Positions 36,695-45,701 of a stretch of 64,000 nt of DNA are shown piece after piece. The notes under the pieces are model-generated. The model was not told where the DNA came from, did no database searches, and worked only from the letters and a program-made list of their open reading frames with translations. Positions within the stretch are counted from its first letter, which is position 1; every line of letters starts with the position of its first letter. The DNA comes from Dyadobacter sp. CY323 (GTDB taxonomy: Bacteria > Bacteroidota > Bacteroidia > Cytophagales > Spirosomataceae). The stretch spans positions 558,001 through 622,000 of the forward strand of contig NZ_JAJUXH010000003.1 of NCBI RefSeq assembly GCF_021390245.1, in the 5' to 3' direction. The translations under genes were made by a program, and so were the position numbers.

Positions 36695-37135
36695 TCAGGA
36701 AATGTAAGGTTGCGAAATGGGCCCGATATGGACACTATTTAGTGTTTGGGACAAATAATCGGCAATTTCTTTTCCAACATTGGGATACAAAAGCTTACTC
36801 TGTGCTTCGCAGATCGATAGCCAGACAAGCCCGAGTGCAGTAGTATGTTCCGGATTCAACACCGGAATTTGATCCCCTATTTCCGCCTGAAAAAGAATGT
36901 GCAACGTTTCCTTTTTGATCTCAGGCCAGATCACCTCGCCGCAGCAAACCATTTCCCCGATCGCAGCATTCACTCCGAGTTCTTCATTCAACTCGCGCCG
37001 GAGCGCCTCTGTGAGGCATTCGCCCGGATCGGGATTGCCGCCTGGGAGGGCATATACTTCCGTGTTTCCATAGCAATAACGTAATGTTAAAATCGATTCG
37101 TTTTGGAGGATAATCGCAGAAGGGCGTACGTTCAT
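36695..37135 (-). CDS. Nudix hydrolase
   Basis: 146 residues. The Nudix box G-x5-E-x7-REUXEEXGU is complete: GGNPDPGECLTEALRRELNEELGV, read in two parts around the metal-binding REL-NEE. The family cleaves nucleoside diphosphates linked to another moiety; the substrate cannot be read. The C-terminal 20 residues are not conserved. The upstream region is a repeat-rich spacer separating it from gmhA on the same strand. Confidence 0.9.
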   Translation of the reverse strand: MNVRPSAIILQNESILTLRYCYGNTEVYALPGGNPDPGECLTEALRRELNEELGVNAAIGEMVCCGEVIWPEIKKETLHILFQAEIGDQIPVLNPEHTTALGLVWLSICEAQSKLLYPNVGKEIADYLSQTLNSVHIGPISQPYIS

Positions 37136-37213
37136 GGGATAAATCGTGAGATGTTAGATGTGAAATGTGAGATGTTGATGGTGGTTTGGACTTGTTCGGG
37201 ATGGTTCGGTTTA

Positions 37214-37357
37214 GTCATTTATTGTCATTTGTGGTCATTCGTGGTCATTTGTTGTAGTGTGGTCACTGAACAATTCCGAACCAACCCGAACAATATCAAA
37301 CAATCCCAAACTACAAATGACAATAAATGACTACCCTTGACTACAAATGACAATAAA
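37214..37357. repeat. Repeat-rich spacer between the Nudix gene and gmhA
   Basis: Four tandem 10-bp units of GTCATTYRTK start at 37214, 37224, 37234 and 37244. An 18-bp unit, ACTACAAATGACAATAAA, occurs at 37310 and 37340 (30-bp period) and is the reverse complement of the first type. Between them, TTCGGGWTGGTTCGG-like segments (near 37196-37209) recur inverted near 37277-37291. GTGAGATGTT repeats twice at 37146-37174. No gene fits in the spacer. Confidence 0.8.
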
Positions 37358-37369
37358 ACGCCCAAGTAC

Positions 37370-37963
37370 CTACAACTCCCCATTCCCCAGTACCATTTTC
37401 TCGATCAGGAGCATGAAAATGTGGATTACCTTAATGTGTATTTCCTGGATCCGGTCGGCGTAGCCGAAATGCGGGACGCGGATTTCAATATCGGCCAATC
37501 CTCCCAGTTTACCACCATCTTTTCCAGACATGATAATCACTTTCATGCCTTTGGCTCTTGCAACTTCTACAGCCCGGATGATATTTTCAGAATTTCCACT
37601 GGTACTCAGTCCAAGCAATACATCGCCTGGCTGTCCCAATGCTTCAAGATATCTTGAGAATACATACTCATAGCCAAAATCATTGCTGACGCAGCTTAAA
37701 TGACTTACATCCGAGATCGCGATGGCTGGCAATGCCCGCCGGTTGTCCCGGTATCTTCCGGTCAGTTCCTCCGCAAAATGCATGGCGTCACAATGCGAGC
37801 CGCCATTTCCGCAAGAGATGATTTTTCCATTATTCAGGATCGCGTCGGCCATTATTCCTGCCGCTTTTTCAATTTTCTCAATCTGGACAGGATCTTTAAG
37901 AAATTGATCAAGGACACTCTGGGCTTCCAGTAATTCCTGGCTGATGATATTTTGGTAGGTCAT
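37370..37963 (-). CDS. gmhA: Sedoheptulose-7-phosphate isomerase
   Basis: SIS-domain isomerase making D-glycero-D-manno-heptose-7-phosphate, the first step to ADP- or GDP-heptose for lipopolysaccharide or S-layer glycans. 197 residues. Marks are [21 protein letters not shown] split by the phosphate-binding Ser, STSGNSENI, and [11 protein letters not shown] with the conserved E/H. No other heptose genes are adjacent. The ATG at 37963 gives a typical start. Confidence 0.92.
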   Translation of the reverse strand: MTYQNIISQELLEAQSVLDQFLKDPVQIEKIEKAAGIMADAILNNGKIISCGNGGSHCDAMHFAEELTGRYRDNRRALPAIAISDVSHLSCVSNDFGYEYVFSRYLEALGQPGDVLLGLSTSGNSENIIRAVEVARAKGMKVIIMSGKDGGKLGGLADIEIRVPHFGYADRIQEIHIKVIHIFMLLIEKMVLGNGEL

Positions 37964-38031
37964 ATTTAGATAACGTATCTCGGAAAATCGGTTTATAAAA
38001 ATCGTGCGCAGTTTAAGACGGACGCCTGTTT

Positions 38032-38688
38032 TCAGGTTTTGATGGCTTTCAAAACGTGTGTTTTCCGGCCAGGGCCTTTATGCCTTTCCACCGAAAAGCC
38101 TGCTGCCCGTAATGCTCTTTTTACAATTCCTTTGGACGAATAGGTAACTAATACCCCGCCGGGACGTGTTAAGGCCGCTATTTTAGAAAATATTTCTGCA
38201 GTCCAGAGTTCTGGCTGCGCCCGCGGATCAAATGCATCATAGAAAATCACATCATGCATTACATCAGACGTGAAATGTTCGAGCAACGTATGCTCTTTTT
38301 GGAAAATAAAATATTCCGAGAGATGATGGGGTTCCGACCACGGACTGTCATGAAGCTGCAGGAAACCGGATGCATTCAGTAAGGTTTCGTAATTCAACGC
38401 TCCGGCTTCTTCCAATGTAACCGGAAATGCTTCCACAGTTTTAAATTGAACGGGCTGTTGAAGAGAATCCGCCAGTTTCCAGGTTAGAAAAGCATTAAGA
38501 CCTGTCCCGAAACCCATCTCAAAAACCTTGACGGGTTCCGAGGCGTTTTCCAAAAGAGGTCTTAATCCAAGATCGATATAAATGTGCTCCGATTCAATCA
38601 AAGCACCTTGTAAAGAATGATACTGCTGGTTAAACTGCGGGCTGAACAGAGAATGTGAGCCGTCTTCGGTTACAATAAGGCGTTCCAA
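38032..38688 (-). CDS. mnmD: tRNA 5-methylaminomethyl-2-thiouridine methyltransferase, MnmD type
   Basis: SAM-dependent methyltransferase of 218 residues corresponding to the N-terminal domain of enterobacterial MnmC, without the C-terminal FAD oxidase. It completes mnm5s2U at the tRNA wobble base. Marks are the start [27 protein letters not shown] (in two parts), the SAM motif [14 protein letters not shown], the [15 protein letters not shown] catalytic loop and [16 protein letters not shown]. It lies 32 bp upstream of nothing coding on its strand other than the gmhA gene beyond a 68 bp gap. Confidence 0.9.
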   Translation of the reverse strand: MERLIVTEDGSHSLFSPQFNQQYHSLQGALIESEHIYIDLGLRPLLENASEPVKVFEMGFGTGLNAFLTWKLADSLQQPVQFKTVEAFPVTLEEAGALNYETLLNASGFLQLHDSPWSEPHHLSEYFIFQKEHTLLEHFTSDVMHDVIFYDAFDPRAQPELWTAEIFSKIAALTRPGGVLVTYSSKGIVKRALRAAGFSVERHKGPGRKTHVLKAIKT

Positions 38689-38720
38689 TCAAGCCTGATT
38701 TTAGTTTGGCTTAAAAGTAA

Positions 38721-39989
38721 CTAAATCATTCTTTTCAGTGTAAGCTGGGTGAAGAAAATATCTCCTTTGCGTTTTACGAGCAAATCAATATTCTTACCGT
38801 CTCCTCGCTGCATCAGTTTGTAAATATCCGTCACATTCAGATCGGAGGCGGCATGATCGTCGATGAACAGTAGCTGGTCACCTTCCATTAACCCGGCCCG
38901 TGAAGCCGGCGAATCATCTTGTATATGGTTCACAATATATGAATGGAAATCTCTGCCCTCGGCGCGAATTTCCATCCCGCTCATGTCGTGTTCGAACTTC
39001 TCACGAAGACGGCTTTTGATCGGTTTCAAAACCATGTAACGGTCCTGATAATTCATCGTGACCTTAAACCGGCGCAGAAGTTCGCAACCGATATTCCCCT
39101 GACGTTCTGTTCCGGCGCGCAACTTGGAGCCGAACGAAATGCTGTCAGGAAACGAAGCAACGATGTTATCCATTTCGAACCGGCCTAGCCGCAGCCGGTC
39201 AATTCGCCCCAGGTTTCCGTTTATTACCCCATTCAAACCCCGGCCGAGCTGCGCACGGATTACTTTTTCAGGCAAACGGAAAGATTCTTTTTTCGTATTG
39301 TTGAGCAGTAATGCATGACCTGCACCTGTGTCGATCAGAACCCGGATCGGATGTTCCCGACCATCCGCAAACAGTGTCACCGCGTCTGTAAACGGTTTAG
39401 TATCCTCGATGATCAATGGATGTTTATCGCCTTTGCTCGTCTTGTAACGGTATTTGTCGGGAGCCATCAGGATCAGTTCTTTTCTTGAAAAGTCGATGGT
39501 TACCACAAAATTGTTGAAGATCTCATAACCAAAAATGCCATGAACGGGAACGCCCACATATTCCGAAAGTCTGAGGAAATCTTCTTCTAAAACAACGATA
39601 TTCTGGTGATTGGCCCGCAGCCTGCCCATTTCAAACCGGTTGTCGATGGCAACATGCGCCGAAATGGACTTTCCTTCGCCAGCACCAGTAAGGTTTACTT
39701 TCCGTGTTAAACGAAGTTTGTCGGGCTTTAAAATGTAGGGATCTGTAATGATAATGGAGCTTACTCCGGTGTCCAGGATAAACCGCAGCGAGTCGGTTTC
39801 ATTGATCTTGGCATACAACAAAATCAGGTTTGAATGCAGCTCGAATGGTATGCGTGTCGTTTTGCGGTTTTTTTCTAAAAAGTACCCGTATCTCTCCTCT
39901 GAAACCTTGGGAATGTCGGGGGTATTGGCGAATGTAAAGCTGGTGGTAAAAAGTGTTGTCGCTAAAAATAACCACTTAGACGTTTTCAT
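38721..39989 (-). CDS. Exported retropepsin-like aspartyl protease with two D-T-G motifs and a PDZ domain
   Basis: 422 residues. Signal peptide (WLFLATTLFTTSFTFA). Two retropepsin-like lobes follow, each with an active-site triplet: RFILDTGVSSIII near residue 90 and RVLIDTGAGHALLL near 215. A C-terminal PDZ domain occupies ~330-415 (SYIVNHIQDDSPASRAGLMEGDQLLFID in parts). Two lobes in one chain can form a complete pepsin-like active site without dimerisation; this is inference from the motifs. The substrate is unknown, and location is periplasmic or outer-membrane-facing. It lies 32 bp upstream of mnmD on the same strand. Confidence 0.87.
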   Translation of the reverse strand: MKTSKWLFLATTLFTTSFTFANTPDIPKVSEERYGYFLEKNRKTTRIPFELHSNLILLYAKINETDSLRFILDTGVSSIIITDPYILKPDKLRLTRKVNLTGAGEGKSISAHVAIDNRFEMGRLRANHQNIVVLEEDFLRLSEYVGVPVHGIFGYEIFNNFVVTIDFSRKELILMAPDKYRYKTSKGDKHPLIIEDTKPFTDAVTLFADGREHPIRVLIDTGAGHALLLNNTKKESFRLPEKVIRAQLGRGLNGVINGNLGRIDRLRLGRFEMDNIVASFPDSISFGSKLRAGTERQGNIGCELLRRFKVTMNYQDRYMVLKPIKSRLREKFEHDMSGMEIRAEGRDFHSYIVNHIQDDSPASRAGLMEGDQLLFIDDHAASDLNVTDIYKLMQRGDGKNIDLLVKRKGDIFFTQLTLKRMI

Positions 39990-40240
39990 CGTGGCCTCCT
40001 TTCTTTAAATGCTATGAATCAAATCTCTCACAAATTACACATAACACGCTGATCATAAATGGCTAAACTCTGTCTTTATTATCTTTTGTGTACACCTAAG
40101 TATCAAAAATCACCTTATCGGTTAATAAGTAAAATTAACGCATTTTGCCTCAATTAAACACAAAAAAATCTTTATATGTAAAAACTTTTTGACATTTTAT
40201 TTATCATTTATGTTTAATCATGCAAATGATGAAAATATGG

Positions 40241-40248
40241 TAATTTTG
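40241..40248 (+). promoter_or_regulatory. Candidate -7 box for tpiA
   Basis: TAATTTTG matches TANNTTTG and lies 40 bp before the tpiA ATG at 40288. The 298 bp spacer upstream (39990-40287) is AT-rich, holds the divergent protease promoter region too, and shows no other gene. Confidence 0.45.
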
Positions 40249-40287
40249 TTGCGTAAAAAGACCTTTTTTCACAATAAAAATTTTCTC

Positions 40288-41049
40288 ATGCGAAAAAAAA
40301 TTGTTGCCGGTAACTGGAAGATGAACAAGCTTATGGATGAAGCAGTTGCGCTGACATCTGAATTGGTAAATATGGCCAAAGATGAAGTCACAAACGATGC
40401 TAAAATCATCCTCTGCCCGCCTGCCATCTACCTTACCACGATTAAAAAATATATCGAAGATTCTCCCAATTTTTCACTCGCTGCACAAAATTGCTCGGAT
40501 AAGGTTTCAGGCGCATTTACAGGTGAGATTTCGGCACAAATGCTGCAATCGATCGGTGTTGAATATGTGCTGATAGGACACAGCGAGCGTCGCCAGTATT
40601 TTAATGAGACAAATGCGCTTCTTGCGGAGAAGGTAAATACTGCGCTGGCTTATGGCGTATCGCCTATTTTCTGTTGCGGCGAATCGCTCGACCAGAGACA
40701 AAATGAAGATTTTATCGGGTTCGTGAAAAACCAGATCACAGAAAGTCTTTTCCATTTAACAGAGGAACAATTGCTTTCCGTAATCATTGCATATGAACCG
40801 ATCTGGGCCATTGGAACCGGCCTGACAGCCAGTTCTGAGCAAGCACAGGAAATGCATAAAGCATTACGTGAACACATCGCTTCGAAGTACGGTGCGTCTG
40901 TTGCTGACGAAATTTCGATTTTATACGGTGGAAGTGTTACTGCTGCAAGTGCACCCGAACTTTTCGCCAGCCCGGATATCGACGGCGGCCTGGTAGGAGG
41001 AGCTTCTCTGAAATCGAGGGAGTTTACGAATATTATTAAGGCGAGGTGA
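40288..41049 (+). CDS. tpiA: Triosephosphate isomerase
   Basis: Interconverts DHAP and glyceraldehyde-3-phosphate in glycolysis. 253 residues from ATG 40288. The frame opens at 40189, but those extra 33 residues are unlike the family, and a promoter-like box lies inside them. Active-site residues are visible: Asn and Lys in AGNWKMN, His in LIGHSERR, Glu in AYEPIWAIGTG, plus LYGGSV and GLVGGASL. It is followed by a REP-like hairpin. Confidence 0.97.
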   Translation: MRKKIVAGNWKMNKLMDEAVALTSELVNMAKDEVTNDAKIILCPPAIYLTTIKKYIEDSPNFSLAAQNCSDKVSGAFTGEISAQMLQSIGVEYVLIGHSERRQYFNETNALLAEKVNTALAYGVSPIFCCGESLDQRQNEDFIGFVKNQITESLFHLTEEQLLSVIIAYEPIWAIGTGLTASSEQAQEMHKALREHIASKYGASVADEISILYGGSVTAASAPELFASPDIDGGLVGGASLKSREFTNIIKAR

Positions 41050-41070
41050 GACTCGTCACTCTTAACAACT

Positions 41071-41145
41071 TTGTCACCCTGAGCGGAGTCGAAGGGGCGT
41101 TATCCTAGCTGAGTAGCGCCCCTTCGACTCCGCTCAGGGTGACAA
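41071..41145. repeat. REP-like long hairpin between convergent tpiA and the OmpA-family gene
   Basis: Two perfect 29-bp arms (41071-41099 and 41117-41145) around a 17-base loop, with core GAGCGGAGTCGAAGG. It is more GC-rich than its surroundings. It lies between convergent stops and could terminate both transcripts. The core resembles a repeat I associate with intergenic hairpins in many Bacteroidota genomes (from memory, not searched). Only one copy is in this window. Confidence 0.85.
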
Positions 41146-41163
41146 GTATTCAAGGTGACACCG

Positions 41164-42402
41164 CTACATCTGCGTAACGACAAATTCCACCCGGCGGTTT
41201 TTCTTGCGTTCTTCTTCGCTTCCCTTTGTCAGCGGGCGGGTTCCTCCGTAGCCTTTTGCTTCAATGCGTTCAGTCTCAATACCTTTTTCAGTCAGGTATG
41301 TTTTGACCGATTCTGCACGTTGCCTCGACAGTTCCAGGTTTTTGTCAAAATCACCTACATTGTCGGTGTGGCCTTCCACCCGGATGCGGATGCCCGGATT
41401 TTCCTGCATCATGGAAACCAACCTGTTCAGCTCGGAGTAAGATTCAGGCAGCAATGTAAACTTTGAAGTTTCGAAGTAAATATTCGGAAGTACGATGGCC
41501 TCGCCTACTGCCAGGGGGTTCAGATAAAAATCCTGATCAAATGCATTCTCACCAGTAGAATCGCCAGGTGTTATGCTAAATGACGAGCCGTAATATCCTT
41601 TTGCAACAACACGAAGGTCATACTTCTCGGAAGGGTCCAGTCCAATGCGGTACTTGCCGGACGACGATCTTACTTGCAACGTATCTCCTTTTTCCTGATA
41701 TGAGATCTCCGCCGGGATCGGCTTTTTTGTTTTTGCATTATATACAGTCCCTCTAATCACCGCCATTCCTGTTGGTGCTTTCTCCGCAACAGGTTCCTTC
41801 ACTTTTTCCGCGGGCTTTTCTTCAACCGGCTTTTTAATGGGCGGGATGTTTTTCGGAGCGGCTTTCGCAGTACCTGTTGCCGTTTTTTTCAGCGGATTTT
41901 TAATATGAACGCCATAAAAATTCCAGGATTGAGATCCCTGGGAACTCCGGCCTTCGTAAAAGTCAAACTCTTCGATACCGGGTGTAAGTCTTTCAAAATA
42001 AGCCACAAAATTGACCTTCTCTCCACTGCTTACTTCCCTTTTCGCCGCAGTCGGTATATTTTCGGCTTTAATCAGCTTGAATTTCTTCTCGATCTCACCG
42101 GGTTTATACAGCCGGGTTTCGGGATCCAGCCAGATCTGATTACCGATCGATTTCTGTTTTTGGTCAGGGAACTGCTGATCCGGGAGTGGAAAAGGAAGCG
42201 ACCGGGGAATCGACTGACTACTACCCTTCTCCGTAAATTCCAGGTAAACAATGGTGTAAGAATCAGTGAGTTCCACCTTTTTTATTTTTACGTAAGGCGC
42301 AGACTGTTCTTCGACTTTGGGGTTATCAGTAATTTGTCCGAAGCTGGTATTTAATGAAAATACGATGGCAGTAAAAAATGCCAATAGCAACTTGAAATTC
42401 AT
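41164..42402 (-). CDS. OmpA-family outer-membrane protein
   Basis: About 412 residues from ATG 42402; the longer frame to 42429 adds nine non-signal residues. A signal peptide ([18 protein letters not shown]) is followed by an N-terminal beta-rich domain, then a Lys/Pro/Ala-rich linker (~170-210). Next come a carboxypeptidase-regulatory-like beta-sandwich ([21 protein letters not shown]) and a C-terminal OmpA domain (~300-412). The peptidoglycan-binding signature is [21 protein letters not shown] split at TDN, with RRVEFVV at the end. It anchors the outer membrane to murein by family knowledge. Partners are unknown. Confidence 0.9.
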   Translation of the reverse strand: MNFKLLLAFFTAIVFSLNTSFGQITDNPKVEEQSAPYVKIKKVELTDSYTIVYLEFTEKGSSQSIPRSLPFPLPDQQFPDQKQKSIGNQIWLDPETRLYKPGEIEKKFKLIKAENIPTAAKREVSSGEKVNFVAYFERLTPGIEEFDFYEGRSSQGSQSWNFYGVHIKNPLKKTATGTAKAAPKNIPPIKKPVEEKPAEKVKEPVAEKAPTGMAVIRGTVYNAKTKKPIPAEISYQEKGDTLQVRSSSGKYRIGLDPSEKYDLRVVAKGYYGSSFSITPGDSTGENAFDQDFYLNPLAVGEAIVLPNIYFETSKFTLLPESYSELNRLVSMMQENPGIRIRVEGHTDNVGDFDKNLELSRQRAESVKTYLTEKGIETERIEAKGYGGTRPLTKGSEEERKKNRRVEFVVTQM

Positions 42403-42492
42403 GATCTTAGAATTATTAATATTTAACAAAACAATTGCAAGAACGCCCGAAAGATCCTCATAGTTTGTTAAAAATTGTTAAAGTACCGTAAC

Positions 42493-43251
42493 CTACTGAA
42501 CATCAGGAATAAAACGCGCCCAGAATGCGGGATCGTAACGCTCCCAGGCATGGCAGGCGAAAGGCAGTTGATGCTTGGTCAGCTCGTAGGTGGCAGCCGG
42601 ACTTTTTTCAAATGAGAACCGCAGTGCGTCGCGCCAGGATGGCAATTTCATGAACATTTTCATTGGAATGAGCCGGGTTGCTTCCTGCGAGAAAAGCATA
42701 TCCTCATTTCCTGTCCAGGCAGGGTAAAAGGTATTTAATATTTTCAGATAACGGATAAAAGCCGGAATGCGACGAAGGGAAAGTCCGCCATTCAATACAA
42801 AACGACGGTTCTTTAAGGCATTTTCAAAAACAGAATGTGACCCGGCAGGCAGCGCATCGAATTCCTCATGATGAAATGAAGGCGCTCCAATGTAATCATA
42901 TCCTTTTTTACACCAGTCGAGGAGCTCGTCCCGAAAAACAAATGCGTCCAGCTGGTAAATCAGTATGTATTGATATTGCTCAAATGCTTTGTAGAAGTCA
43001 ATTGAAATGAGCAATTTATTATATGCATCAATTCCTTTAAAACAATGATCGTCGAAGGAAACGAGCTCGATGTTTGGGTATTTTGCCAGGATGGAATCGA
43101 GCGTTAATCCGCGCGGCTTCGCGATTTTTATTGGGTAATCGGACAAAACGCTCACGCATTGCGCGAGCGAAATCTCCTCATATTCGGTCAGGCTTGACTT
43201 ATAAACCGGAATGACGACGGCTACAGTCGGATCGCTTTCGTTACGTTTCAC
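42493..43251 (-). CDS. DUF5672-family glycan-associated protein
   Basis: About 252 residues. The family marks are YILIYQLDAFVFRDELLDWC, GYDYIGAPSF and RFVLNGGLSLRR, which look like a nucleotide-sugar-dependent transferase of the GT-A kind, though the family is formally uncharacterised. The ATG at 43299 would overlap the upstream glycosyltransferase by 34 bases. A GTG at 43251 lies 15 bp after that gene's stop and just before the conserved VAVVIPVYKSS; I prefer it, but the choice is uncertain. The neighbours (GT2 and membrane protein) point to a surface-glycan cluster. Confidence 0.8.
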   Translation of the reverse strand: MKRNESDPTVAVVIPVYKSSLTEYEEISLAQCVSVLSDYPIKIAKPRGLTLDSILAKYPNIELVSFDDHCFKGIDAYNKLLISIDFYKAFEQYQYILIYQLDAFVFRDELLDWCKKGYDYIGAPSFHHEEFDALPAGSHSVFENALKNRRFVLNGGLSLRRIPAFIRYLKILNTFYPAWTGNEDMLFSQEATRLIPMKMFMKLPSWRDALRFSFEKSPAATYELTKHQLPFACHAWERYDPAFWARFIPDVQ

Positions 43252-43265
43252 GCTTGACTTTTCAT

Positions 43266-44252
43266 TTATTCCAATAAATCTCCGATTGCAGGCAACCACC
43301 AGTCTTTGCTGCTGAAACGGTAATATCCTCGCACGAGCTGGTTTACGATCGGATTTAGACGCTGATACCGTCTTTCGGGAAGTGAGGCGCGCCTGTAAAA
43401 GTGCTTTTGGGCCAGATATAGCTTTATAAGCTTTTCACGCGGCACAAATCCGATTGCTCGCAGCAACAGGTACATCTCATTCAATTTGTGCGCCTTCTCT
43501 TCCAATGGAACCAGCTTCAACTTGCGGTCCCGGACGAAACGGTCCTTCAACTGCACTTTTTCCACTTTTGCTCCGAAACCTACCTGCTGACTGGCATGCA
43601 TACGATACCAGATCAGCGTATCGGCTATGAAATCGATTTTATTCTGCAGACTCAAAACCATCGCGATCCAGGCATCATGGATTAAATCCGGAACATGCGT
43701 AGGAAACGGCATAAGTCTTTCGAGACAAGATTTTCGGATAGCCAGGGTGGCTCCGGTCACGACAAACCCATTAAATAAAATTTCATGCGGTTTTCCTCTT
43801 TTCCATTTATTCTGGCTTTTCACATCAAATTCGATTTCCTGCCAAATGGTACGCCCAATGGGTTTCGAATCGTCGTCCATCATCATCCCGTCAGAAAAAA
43901 CAGCATCCACCTCCGGCTTGGCATTCAGATAACTGAGTTGCTTTTCGACCCTGTCCTCTCTCCACCGGTCATCCTGATCAGATAAAAAAATAATTTCACC
44001 CTGGCACAAAGACAGGCATTTCTCGAAGTTTTTTGTGGAGCCCAGATTTTGCTCGTTCACATGAATATGAACTGGAAATTTGCTTGTCGCCGCAAAGGAC
44101 TTAAGAATCTCAATCGTGTTATCCTTTGACCTGTCATCGCACACTATCAACTCATCAACCTCAACTGTCTGATCAGCAATGCTCTTCAACTGCTCAGACA
44201 AAAATTCCGCTCCGTTGTAAGTGCACATCGCTACTGAAACCAAAATGTGCAT
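43266..44252 (-). CDS. Glycosyltransferase family 2 protein
   Basis: 328 residues, cytoplasmic GT-A fold. Marks are VSVAMCTYNGAEFLSEQLKSI, the nucleotide-binding IVCDDRSKDNTIE, the metal-binding FLSDQDDRW and the acceptor-side HDAWIAMVL. The C-terminal ~80 residues are basic and helical. The pattern is that of rhamnosyltransferase-like enzymes, but donor and acceptor are unknown. It is the middle gene of a three-gene minus-strand group with the DUF5672 gene downstream and a multi-pass membrane protein upstream (75 bp gap). Confidence 0.9.
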   Translation of the reverse strand: MHILVSVAMCTYNGAEFLSEQLKSIADQTVEVDELIVCDDRSKDNTIEILKSFAATSKFPVHIHVNEQNLGSTKNFEKCLSLCQGEIIFLSDQDDRWREDRVEKQLSYLNAKPEVDAVFSDGMMMDDDSKPIGRTIWQEIEFDVKSQNKWKRGKPHEILFNGFVVTGATLAIRKSCLERLMPFPTHVPDLIHDAWIAMVLSLQNKIDFIADTLIWYRMHASQQVGFGAKVEKVQLKDRFVRDRKLKLVPLEEKAHKLNEMYLLLRAIGFVPREKLIKLYLAQKHFYRRASLPERRYQRLNPIVNQLVRGYYRFSSKDWWLPAIGDLLE

Positions 44253-44327
44253 AAGATTTAATTAACTCGCGCAATTTAACATTTAAGGCATGCGTTTCGC
44301 AAAACGTAATGCCCTTTTCACTTAGAT

Positions 44328-45623
44328 TCATTGGTTATTCTTCCCCTTTGGAATACTGACGACGTTATGTTTTACCGCCCACGTCATTATTTCTGAATAT
44401 TCTTCCGTTTGCTGGTAATAGATCAAAGGTGTATGCGGATCTTTCTCCCATTTATTAATTGTCGCAACGATCTCCGCGTTTGAGTCCACAACAGCACGGT
44501 GATTATTGTAAAAAACCACCGACCACAATGCAAGTCCCGCACCACATAAAACCCGTAAATGTTTGGTTTTCAGCAGCTTCATATCTAGTAGCACCATTAC
44601 TACAAATATGGGAATGAGGCTTGTGAAAAACATATATCTCGGCGCGACTCCACCCGCTGCTTTCGTTTCAAACCGTGCAATCGCAACAATTATTCCTGTA
44701 AGTACGGGCAGGGACAGCAAGCAATAGAAAAGGGGATTTTTAAATGCGTAACCATTGAAAAATAGCCATATCCAGCCCAGTAGTACCAAAAACCCTGCAA
44801 ACATACATACGATGATATTGAAATACTGCCCTTGTGCCGGGTTCATATATAAACAACTTCCAAGAAACGTGAACAATAAACGAACCACCCATTCCGGGTT
44901 GATTGCCACTACATTCCTGGTCACAGCCGCAGGATCTGAAAAGAAGGTGTAAAAAAGAAGCAAACAAGCTACTAGGGTCCAGGCGATTAACATTCGCCAT
45001 TTTTTCTGAACGATAAGGATAAAACCTCCCAACACCAACGCAATGAACCCGTTACCAAAAGATAAAACTCCAAAAACAACTGAGAATAGCGCTATTATAA
45101 ATGCTGCACTGCGCACATCGCGGGCCCGATCAAGAGAGATGAGGCTCAGAATTGAGAAGAAAATTACCGTATAATGCTGAATTCCTCCCCAGTAGTAAAA
45201 TGTGACCTGCCAGAAAGCCAGACTAAATGTGAATAGGGTTACCCAGAGTATTGTCTCCGGGGAAAGCAGGTTGTTTCTTTTTAATAAATTGAGTGTCAGT
45301 ACATAAAATCCGAGGAGCATCAGGTTTTGAAGAAGTACGAGATTCCTGAAACTGATTTGATGAAACAGATAGTAGTAGCTCGCCGCGACTATTTTGGAGA
45401 ACAGAATCCGGTGTTCATTGTGCCGGCTGAGGAGAATGTCTTGCCTAATCTCAATGGAATGGTTTTCAAAAAAAAACCGTCGGATGAAGTTTATAGTGGT
45501 GTCGTAATCGTCGAAAGACGGCGCGTTGAGTGCATTTTGAAAGAGTGTTAATAAAAAGATTAAAAATAGAGCGATGCTTAAACCTATTGGAATAAATTTA
45601 GCCATATCTGATATTTTTGTCAA
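44328..45623 (-). CDS. Multi-pass membrane protein, possible GT-C-type transferase
   Basis: 431 residues with about ten hydrophobic helices. An acidic first loop (SFDDYDTTINFIRR) followed by RHNEHRILFSK fits the layout of GT-C enzymes that use lipid-linked sugars, and it resembles the 55.5 kb membrane protein in size and layout (TTDDY loop there). Function is inferred from topology and the adjoining GT2 gene. ATG 45605 (MAKFIPIG) is an alternative start six codons in. Confidence 0.65.
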   Translation of the reverse strand: MTKISDMAKFIPIGLSIALFLIFLLTLFQNALNAPSFDDYDTTINFIRRFFFENHSIEIRQDILLSRHNEHRILFSKIVAASYYYLFHQISFRNLVLLQNLMLLGFYVLTLNLLKRNNLLSPETILWVTLFTFSLAFWQVTFYYWGGIQHYTVIFFSILSLISLDRARDVRSAAFIIALFSVVFGVLSFGNGFIALVLGGFILIVQKKWRMLIAWTLVACLLLFYTFFSDPAAVTRNVVAINPEWVVRLLFTFLGSCLYMNPAQGQYFNIIVCMFAGFLVLLGWIWLFFNGYAFKNPLFYCLLSLPVLTGIIVAIARFETKAAGGVAPRYMFFTSLIPIFVVMVLLDMKLLKTKHLRVLCGAGLALWSVVFYNNHRAVVDSNAEIVATINKWEKDPHTPLIYYQQTEEYSEIMTWAVKHNVVSIPKGKNNQ

Positions 45624-45677
45624 AAACCCGACGGTTTCTGACTTCTTTATGGAACATTGAGATAGATGGAATCAGGG

Positions 45678-45685
45678 CAAAGTTA
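45678..45685 (-). promoter_or_regulatory. Candidate -7 box for the glycan-cluster membrane protein gene
   Basis: On the minus strand TAACTTTG matches TANNTTTG, 54 bp before the ATG at 45623. No clear -33 element. Confidence 0.3.
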
Positions 45686-45701
45686 CCAAAAATGCATTTG
45701 A

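Noticed and set aside
37214-37357. Possible CRISPR array
   Set aside because: Repeat units are 10 and 18 bp, not 25-40 bp, spacers are lacking, and no cas gene is nearby.
40189-40287. 33-residue N-terminal extension of tpiA
   Set aside because: Residues are not conserved in the family and a -7 box lies inside the stretch, so it is leader DNA.
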